DNA of 64,000 nt from contig NC_080731.1 of NCBI RefSeq assembly GCF_019097595.1, forward strand, positions 19,874,866 to 19,938,865, in the 5' to 3' direction. The translations under genes were made by a program, and so were the position numbers. The first letter of the stretch is position 1, and the number at the start of each line of letters is the position of its first letter. The DNA is from Hemibagrus wyckioides. Its lineage: Eukaryota > Chordata > Actinopteri > Siluriformes > Bagridae. Shown here piece after piece: positions 57,470-64,000 of the stretch. Below the pieces are notes generated by a model. It was not told where the DNA came from. It made no database searches and saw nothing but the letters and a program-made list of their open reading frames with translations.

Positions 57470-57690
57470 TCTGTATTTAAACTCTATTTAACTCAGTTTA
57501 AGAGAAAGTTACAGATCCTCCCGCTCCTGTTGAGTTCTGCGAGAATGTTTTTCCGTTTTCAGAGAGAGATTCGGATGGACTTTGACCCACAAGAACAAAC
57601 AGTAAAGGCTAATCAGAATACAGGACTCAGTGACGTCACCAGTTTGTGAGGAGATGTGAGAAGTGCAGGATTAAACTGAAAGTGAAAGCA
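57470..57690 (-). promoter_or_regulatory. Class I gene C promoter: ISRE plus SXY module
   Basis: On the minus strand, in order towards the gene: ISRE (GAAAGTGAAA at 57679-57688 on the plus strand), X1-like CTCACAAACTGG, a perfect palindromic X2/CRE TGACGTCA at 57631-57638, and a Y-box-like CTGATTAGC (57608-57616). A TTTAAATA word lies at about 57473-57480. Spacing X to Y is ~15 bp, as expected for the RFX/CREB/NF-Y platform that recruits NLRC5 in vertebrate class I genes (established knowledge). This is the best preserved of the three promoters here. Confidence 0.72.
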
Positions 57691-57858
57691 GTAGATGAAG
57701 AAGGAGAAGTTTATGTTCATCACTCTTTATATTTTCAGCTATTTCTAATAAAGACACTTAAAATACAATTAATCTAATTTAAATAAAAAAGACACACTAA
57801 TATTATTTTTGTTACTATTTCTATCAGCTTGTAATAACTCACTTTAAATATAAACTCT

Positions 57859-57895
<37 letters not shown>

Positions 57896-57904
57896 TGAGT
57901 TTTT

Positions 57905-57965
57905 GCAGGTACAGAAGGTGAGTTGAGGTGGAAATGTGGAGAGGGATGGAGGTTGGGGTGGATGC
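57905..57965. repeat. Single unexpanded unit of the G-rich minisatellite
   Basis: TACAGAAGGTGAGTTGAGGT and one GTGGAGAGGGATGGAGGTTG unit, then directly ATGCTGATG. The same flank precedes the ~22-copy and ~16-copy arrays at 16925 and 36742, so this represents the unexpanded state. Confidence 0.85.
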
Positions 57966-58509
57966 TGATGAAAGACAATAAAATACAAACACACTCTAAA
58001 CTAATGACCCACAATGAAAAAAAGATGTTTTGAATTAATTGTAAAATTAAAATTGTAAAACTCCGCCCAGTGTGAAGCATGGTGCTGGTGGTAGGTACAT
58101 GGGTGATTCTCATGAAACCACTGAAACACCACAGCACTAATGATGTTAAATATAAAATGTGTAATTTAGTAATATAAAAAAGCATCAGAATAAAGACAAT
58201 ACTGTTCTCTACCTTGCACAATGCGTAATTTCACCATGAGAATGAATTATTTTTCTATTTTACTGCATTTTCTGCTGATATTCTCATTACCGCAACGCGT
58301 CCGGCTGTGTCTGAATGTGTGTTATGTTTTAATTTAAACAAATCAACATAAAAAATGTAGAAAAAAAATAAATGAATGTTTTACTAGATTATTCTAGTTT
58401 TTTTTTTTTTACTGAATATTCATGTATAATAATAATGAAAAAAAGTAGGAAAATGACATGTCCATGCCTGATGTTCTCATCCTCCACAACACTTTTTGAG
58501 GACTGTTTA

Positions 58510-58655
58510 AACACACATTCATTCATTCATTGTCTATACACGCTTATTCCTAGGATTCCTAGGGTCACAGGGGTCTGCTGGAGCCTATCCCAGCGCACAT
58601 AGGGCGAAAGGCAGGGGTACACCCTGGACAGGTCACCAGTCCATCGCAGGGCCTT
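58510..58655 (-). mobile_element. SINE-like fragment nested in the unassigned element
   Basis: CATTCATTCATTGTCTATAC through GGAGCCTATCCCAGCGCACA and TCACCAGTCCATCGCAGGGC is a very common fish SINE/LINE-tail motif, here in reverse orientation. Confidence 0.6.
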
Positions 58656-59118
58656 TAAACACACATACAGAATGGAAATAAAGTTTGATTATGAGTGATG
58701 GAGCACATGGGACAGTTACTTCAAGATGGTGACCAGGGAAGATCATCTCTTTATATCTCTCCAGTTAAATGTTAAATATTCTATTGTCAGAATGTTAACA
58801 CCACTTTTTGATTATCATTACCCAAACAGGAAGTTTTCTACATTTTGAAAATTTTTAGATTTACAATTTTTTTATGAAAATGTACTTTATTGAGGTCTAA
58901 TTATATGCACTGAGAAAAAATGAGTAAAGCCATCATGGCTTCTCTATTGTTAGCAAAACATCCTGAGGCACCTCCTCCTCCGCAACACCATTCTCATACA
59001 CCGCAACCATTTAAGGACAGTTGTGGTAAAGAGAACTTTAAATATCTCTTATGAATTTAATATTAATTTCAAATTTCCTAAATGTTGATATTTTGCTTTA
59101 TGATTGGTTTCATTGTAG

Positions 59119-59297
59119 ACAAGTGTGGAAAAAAAAGCTTTAGCAAAAGGCCAGGGTGACAAAGTTCAGGGAAAAGTTCTACAGAAACTGCTGGAGGAGT
59201 ACAGAAGGAGGGAGAAAGAGGTTAGGTTTGGAGATGGTACAGCAGGGGTAATTAGCAAAAAATACCCTACAGTGTTAGGAAATGTAAATGAGAGTAT

Positions 59298-59329
<32 letters not shown>

Positions 59330-59534
59330 AGCATCAAGTCTATACTATATGATGTATATCATTTATATACATAAAATGTTTTTTCCCCCATGTTATGAGA
59401 CTAATTTAATGTACTTCTTTCTTTCCACTTCCAGGAATCAGAAACGAAAACAAACTGGTAAAATAAAGAAAACTGAAGATCTGACTAAGAAGCAACAGGA
59501 AAAGAAAAAAAGACAGTGGTCAGTTATTTTTTAG
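59119..59534 (+). CDS. Short Lys-rich protein of the unassigned element
   Basis: A frame from about 59119 reads KCGKKSFSKRPG or, in the adjacent frame, MEKKALAKGQGDKVQGKVLQ and KLLEEYRRREKEVRFGDGTA. It ends near a (CA)n tract at ~59300. An exon-like continuation follows the acceptor CCACTTCCAG (59434) with ESETKTNW or NQKRKQTGKIKKTEDLTKKQ, and stops at ~59534. Strongly basic, probably nuclear or DNA-binding. No catalytic motif is visible, so it is not a full transposase. Function unknown. Confidence 0.35.
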
Positions 59535-60041
59535 TGGTAAAATGGTTCATGTTTTTTTAGGGACAAGTTGAAATGTTGTCCTGTTTATTCCTGTTTTAAT
59601 GTTTTTCTTAATTTTTTTTTTTTGGCTTTTTGTATTTTTGAAGCACTACACAATAAAACTTTTTAGGACTTATTTTGGAAATTATGTTCAAAAAGGTGTT
59701 AAACAGTAAGTAAAAGTTTGTTCACAAATACAAAAACCAAGATTTCGTGAGAATCACCCATATAGGTTTCTCTCTTCAAAACCTGAACAGATTTTAATTT
59801 ATTAATTAAAAACATCTTAAGATGTCAGGAACAGCTGGACAGTTCCCTGCCAGGACTGGAGAGGGCGCTGGCAGGTGAACTCGTTGATGGCAGGTGATTC
59901 GTTTTTTATGATTTTTTTAACCGCACACCGTCATCACCAGTGAGAAGCAGGTCCGAGCAGAACAGAGTCTGTCTGTGTCCAAGAACGTCACTGGCTGAAA
60001 AGTGTAATGAACAGGTATTATGATGATGATGATGATGAATG

Positions 60042-60122
60042 CTTCCCGTGTACTACAGCATGCTCTCCGTGCAGGATGGATTTCCCCGGAGCTGAAATGA
60101 AACACTCCTGAACAGCCGCCAT
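60042..60122 (-). pseudogene. mvk: MVK first coding exon, broken copy
   Basis: Mevalonate kinase phosphorylates mevalonate in isoprenoid and sterol synthesis. The minus strand from 60122 reads MAAVQECFISAPGKSILHGE and then HAVVHGK, 27 codons matching the conserved N-terminus with the APGK and HGEHAVVHGK nucleotide/substrate motifs. In vertebrates the first coding exon ends exactly after this HGK. Here GGGAAG is followed not by GT but by CATTC and an (ATC)n run (60008-60040), so the donor is gone. No further MVK exon is seen to the left. It faces MMAB exon 1 head to head, 1.3 kb apart, as in other vertebrates. Confidence 0.85.
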
Positions 60123-61417
60123 GAACGGAACACTGCCAGCATTAAAAACCCACCCGCATTCCGACAAAACTCCTCACTAATCCTACACTCCGAATACGGG
60201 TGGGCAAAGAAAATCACACACTCGCCGTACAAGTTCAGTCTATAGACCACCGCCCAGGTCCAGAATTAATCCCGAAAATACATTTATACATATAAAACCA
60301 CATGAGATTAAAATCACACAAATAAAAAGTGATTAATTTAGGTATTAATTCCTGACTGAGTCTCTCTGACTTCCTGAATAATAAAAAGTAAAACACATTT
60401 ATCCACTGCGACGTACAAAAGTGTTGAATAAATGGACCCTGGTTCATTGGGCCACAGACTGACGATAACATCAGTCTAAAACTCTGTTGGGAGGAAATAA
60501 AGCACACAGAAACATTTTTAACATAGAAGATGAAGTTTATATCTTGTAAAATGTATACAAAATAATTATATTTAATAGTTTGCAAGTAAAATGTACTGTA
60601 TAAATTCTTTATTAAATACATTTTATCGCTGTTAAGAAACCAAATGCTTCTGTAGCAACAGTTTTTTTTACAGTATATTTCCATATTTATGACAGTGTAA
60701 GTACCAAATGTAAACTTTTTCTAAATAATTTGTTGTTCAGTTACCATTTATATAAATGTTTGTGTCTGATGATTTCCTCCTCTATCCCTGAGCATGGGTA
60801 AAATAAAATGAGTATCTAATTACACAATATGGCCTTTTGATTAAATCTAATTTCAAAATGACAAATAAATACATACATACATACATAATAACAAATGTTA
60901 ATTTCCCTCTTTTGTTCAGTTCACCTCTAAACTGTTCCACAATTACAGCAATAAATATTATTATAATATATATGTTTATTAAAGAAGTTAGTAGAGAAAA
61001 ATCCGTTCTGTTTATTTCAGAATATTAATCAGGAGTCTGAAGTTAAAACCTGAGCAACAGACGACACTGAGCCGCATCCGGGTTTTTCTTATGCAGTTAC
61101 AATCAGCGTCCACAAGAGGGCGCCAAGCTATCATACGGCTAGAAACACGCTCCAAATGGCGACCATTGTAACGAAACCAACAGAATCAGCTACGGGTAGC
61201 AGGAAGGCCAAATGTGTTCAGGGTAAACATTCCGTATTTCCTGAATTGCGAACTGTAATATTGTCTAGTAGAACAGCAGCTAGTGTAGTGTAGTTAATTC
61301 TCTTTAATAAAGCTCAGTTTACAGTATGGCGAGAAACATTTCCATCAGATTTGATGATTAAGGTTAGTAAATGTTGTGGATTTAATCAGACTGCATTAAA
61401 CAGTGTAGAGTTGTGTA
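60123..61417. promoter_or_regulatory. MVK/MMAB bidirectional promoter region
   Basis: Intergenic DNA between divergent MVK and MMAB start codons. The part at 60665-61230 is duplicated at 38731-39420. Most conserved is a GC-richer island around 61060-61200 (GCCGCATCCGGGTTTTTCTT, CACAAGAGGGCGCCAAGCTA, ATCAGCTACGGGTAGCAGG). An AT-rich stretch (60500-61020) lies nearer MVK. Head-to-head sharing of a promoter by these genes is established in mammals; exact sites are not resolved here. Confidence 0.5.
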
Positions 61418-62298
61418 ATGGCATTGTCCTTGTCTTTGAGTCGAGCTGCACATCGTCACTGTGTGCTGCAGTTAATAACGTGGAGAAAGTCACAGCAGCT
61501 TCTGTGTGGAAACCTCAGAAGGTAAACAACTACACATCATTCATCACATTTAGTTACCATGGTAACAAGTTCAACCCGCGGTAAACGATCATATCGACAA
61601 CAAATGATAGAATGAAATGAACTGAACTGATATCACTAATGATTTTCTGTCTTTGGATGAACACACACAGCAAAACCATGTTAAAACAAGTAAAAAACAC
61701 AACAAATAACACTCAGAGCTCCAAACTAGAGTTATTAAATAAACCTGCAGACATTCTGGACATTTCAGAAAGGTTGTTGTTTCCAGAAATCACTTCCTAA
61801 CTTCCAGCACCTCCATATTTAATATTTTAATAAATGATTTTATGTCATTAGATCCAGTTTCCTTTGGGATTAGTTGGTAGAAGTCTGGGGAAAAGTTCTT
61901 CTGAAGCAGTTTTCACTGCAGTGTCTCTGTCTCACTTCTGGGATTTGACCTCATAACCTTCATAAACAGAGAAGTGTAACTCCTGAACTCTGACTGGAAT
62001 CGTGTGTAACCTCTGAACTTTCTCACCTTCTGAGCTTTGGCACAAAGTCGGAGCGAGATCGGCCCATTCCCAAGATTTACACCAAAACAGGAGACAAAGG
62101 TTTCACAATTCTCATCTCTTCTTTTCTCTCTCTTTGTACACGGACATAAACACACTGAGCCTCAGCATTTCCACCTGCATTATTTCACACTGAGCCTCAA
62201 CATGGGACTGTTTTCTGTCCACTGAATTCTCCTAGGATTTTCCAGCACTTTCACAGGAGAGAGGCGGCCCAAAGAGGATCGTGTTTTTGAAGCTTTGG
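61418..62298 (+). pseudogene. mmab: MMAB N-terminal part (exons 1-3), right copy
   Basis: Exon 1 61418-61521 starts MALSLSLSRAAHRHCVLQLI, an Arg/Ser/Leu-rich mitochondrial presequence. Exon 2 62035-62099 reads TKSERDRPIPKIYTKTGDK. Exon 3 62236-62298 reads [20 protein letters not shown]. Junctions are GT-AG with matching phases (2, 1, 1). IPKIYTKTGDKG and TFTGER are the ATP-binding N-terminal signature of PduO-type adenosyltransferases. The next exon (TTDELSS... in the family) is not found, and only a mutated end of exon 5 (GAGAGAGCCACATTAG, ~62540) remains before the 3' flank. So this copy cannot make the enzyme alone, although each exon is intact. It is the complement of the left copy (40404-43615). 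Confidence 0.85.
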
Positions 62299-63130
62299 GT
62301 ACGCCCAATACAATTTCAGGTCTCTGTTTTTAAAATTAATATTACCCTCAATATTATTTAATGAAAATCGTCTCTTTCAGTCTTACTGAGATCATCAGGG
62401 TATATACACCATGGGACTGTCAGGAAAGATTTGCTGATAAATAACAGAATCCATGTGAATGAAGGAAATCTGACAATAATAACTGATAAGTCTAGTCAGC
62501 AAACACGTTGTGTTAAATCAATTAACTCGCTCGTAACCTGAGAGAGCCACATTAGTGTCTGTGTGTGTGACAGAGAGGAAGAGAAATAAGCAGAAATCAT
62601 CACAATAGACTCAGTCTGACTGCAGCCACTAAACCACTCCGAGTGGCAAATGAAAGTAAAATAAAACGCACTCTGTACACAGTACAAACATGTGGGACAT
62701 CAACAGATGTTTCTGCAGCTAAAAAAAACACACTGAATCTGAAGGAGACGTTTCTGTTTCAGCCTGATGATGATTTTAACTGTAAAAGTGAAAACAGGTG
62801 AATTTTCACATGTTCATAAACATCCTGAAGCACACATGATTTAAATATCAAGAAGAAATTATCAGAAAGAAATCTTAATTCACAATAATAACTTACAAAC
62901 TATCAGATTTGATCAAATTTCAAAAAATGAAACCTGTTGTGTTTTATAGGTTTTAGTGGAAGCTGGTGTTTTTTAAAATATTTTTATTTTTGTCACAACA
63001 CATAAAATCATACAGATACAAGAGCTTCAGTTAAATTAACATCAGAATGGGGAAAAGTGATTTCTGTGACTCTCAGTCTGGCATGGTGTTTGGTGACAGA
63101 TGGACAGGTTTGTGTTTCACAGTAAGAGCT
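62299..63130. other. Remnant of MMAB exon 5 and 3' flank
   Basis: 62535-62600 resembles 40458-40550 (GAGAGAGCCACAT, then GACAGAGAGGAAGAGAAAT-like) but lacks coding integrity. 62640-62850 resembles 44080-44290 downstream of the left copy. Exons 6-9 and the 35-bp array are deleted between them. Nothing else recognised. Confidence 0.6.
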
Positions 63131-63870
63131 GATCTGGAATTTTCACACCCAACTATCTCTAGAGATTATACAGTGTAGAGTGTAAATATTACACACTGAC
63201 ATAAAGAGCAAAACACACTCAGTGAGCAGGACACCATTCTGAGAAACTCAAACCGGTCTGTATGGTTTAGATACATGCATGAACATGTCTACAGCTTTCT
63301 TAATAAACTGGATGATACATGTGTTTTCATTTTCCTGTGTATTCGTTTCTGCATTTAGGTAATTTAGTTAATGTTGCAAAATTGTCTAGATAAAAATGTA
63401 AAGAAATGTACATTGTTGCCTCAGGGCTGGCTGTCAGTGGATTCATTTTCCTGATCAGAGTAATTTATATAGAAATATAGTAAACAATGATGCTGTATAA
63501 TAAGGCACTCTTACATTACATTTAGATAAAAATGTAAATATAAAAACAGGGACAATATCAGGGTGGATGAAGTCCAAAAAACAATGTTACCTGTTTTAGA
63601 AACAAAACAATCTGTTTAAAAGATTAAAAGAAAAAAGAAATAAAATCTCAACAAATATAACCTTCACACCCTTAAATCTGGGGAAATATACATAAGAAAT
63701 ATTTACAATGAAGATACTAGTTACTACGTACAAAAATACAAATTATACACAAGTTTAAAACCAGAATCACATCAAGAGAACAACAGAATTAAGTCTGAAG
63801 CACACAAACACCACTTCCAGCTGAAATACTGCCAACATCACCCTCAGTGTAACAGAGGACAGAAAAAAAC

Positions 63871-63922
<52 letters not shown>

Positions 63923-64000
63923 AAAAAAAAAAAAAAGGGTGGTGTGTGTGTGTGGTCCTCATCTCCATCTCCTGGAGAAACATCTCTCCTAGAAAAACAG
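63131..64000 (-). other. 3' flank and last exon of class I gene D (cut by window end)
   Basis: 63138-63430 matches 22040-22240. 63540-63860 matches 22900-23330. At the edge, GGTCCTCATCTCCATCTCCT and CTCCTAGAAAAACAG match the final exon and its acceptor in gene B (23431-23457). The coding exons of this next class I gene would lie right of the window. An (AT)n run is at about 63876-63920. Confidence 0.75.

Larger units (their letters stand above)
58099..59761 (+). mobile_element. Unassigned DNA transposon with ATGGGTGATTCTCA termini
   Basis: Terminal inverted repeats ATGGGTGATTCTCATGAAA (58099) and the complement of ATGGGTGATTCTCACGAAAT (right end 59761). TAGGT occurs on both sides (58092-58096, 59763-59767), a possible 5-bp target duplication. 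The flanking class I-upstream sequence reads continuously without it at 17880-17935. Inside are a SINE-like fragment and two short basic reading frames (next entry). It does not match a superfamily I can name. Confidence 0.65.

Noticed and set aside
60053..60250. Minus-strand frame reading MLAVFRSWRLFRS
   Set aside because: It is an out-of-frame shadow of the MVK first exon, which reads in the adjacent frame.
61351..61584. 77-codon plus-strand frame over MMAB exon 1
   Set aside because: Shadow frame; the adjacent frame gives a typical mitochondrial presequence and ends at a proper donor.

Overview
This is a 64 kb piece of ray-finned fish (teleost) nuclear DNA. Evidence: several MHC class I genes with fish-type exon structure, a vertebrate MVK/MMAB gene pair, fish-type Tc1, hAT, piggyBac, L1, L2, SINE and Ty3/gypsy elements, and very large minisatellite arrays. 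The DNA is AT-rich, introns are GT-AG, and nothing looks prokaryotic. The exact species cannot be told; an ostariophysan such as a catfish would fit, but that is only a guess.

The backbone is a head-to-tail series of MHC class I genes, all on the minus strand, each with the same architecture: signal-peptide exon, intron 1 with an expandable CA-rich minisatellite, alpha-1, alpha-2, alpha-3, transmembrane and tail exons. Gene A (exons at 16272-16320 and 9433-9699) shows only exons 1-2; its later exons must lie left of the window or be lost. Gene B (23571-27167) is compact and complete. Gene C (48095-57354) is complete, but its intron 2 holds a ~5 kb Ty3/gypsy element. Gene D is represented only by 3' flank at the right edge. 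Two decayed alpha-1 exons (22255-22514, 33913-34131) and an orphan 3'-flank copy (35085-35455) are ghosts of further copies. Promoters of A and C keep an ISRE next to an SXY-like module; B has lost the ISRE.

Two partial copies of the MVK-MMAB neighbourhood are present. The left copy (38.7-44.3 kb, plus strand) has MMAB exons 5-9 and the stop codon, but I see no exons 1-4. Its exon 6/intron junction has been amplified into ~69 tandem 35-bp units, each carrying a 5' splice-site sequence. The right copy (60.0-62.9 kb) has the first MVK coding exon on the minus strand, head to head with MMAB exons 1-3 on the plus strand.

Region by region: 1-8.1 kb, two huge minisatellites (66 bp and 41/39 bp units) and a fold-back element; 8.1-16.3 kb, gene A with a 3.4 kb CA-minisatellite and an IS630-like Tc1/mariner element in intron 1; 16.9-17.6 kb, G-rich minisatellite; 18.5-22.0 kb, two hAT transposons; 22.0-27.4 kb, class I ghost exon and gene B; 27.5-33.4 kb, LINE, SINE, Tc1 and gag debris; 33.4-38.2 kb, class I ghost flank plus a duplicated block with two exon-like segments of an unidentified minus-strand gene; 38.7-43.7 kb, MMAB left copy; 43.7-48.0 kb, hAT-like and piggyBac debris; 48.0-57.7 kb, gene C; 58.1-59.8 kb, an unidentified TIR element; 60.0-62.9 kb, MVK/MMAB right copy; 63-64 kb, gene D 3' flank.

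Functionally the window reads as a fast-evolving MHC class I block, with segmental duplication, apparent gene conversion of alpha-3/transmembrane exons, and heavy repeat expansion. All exon boundaries were called by eye from splice signals, reading frame and paralogue comparison.
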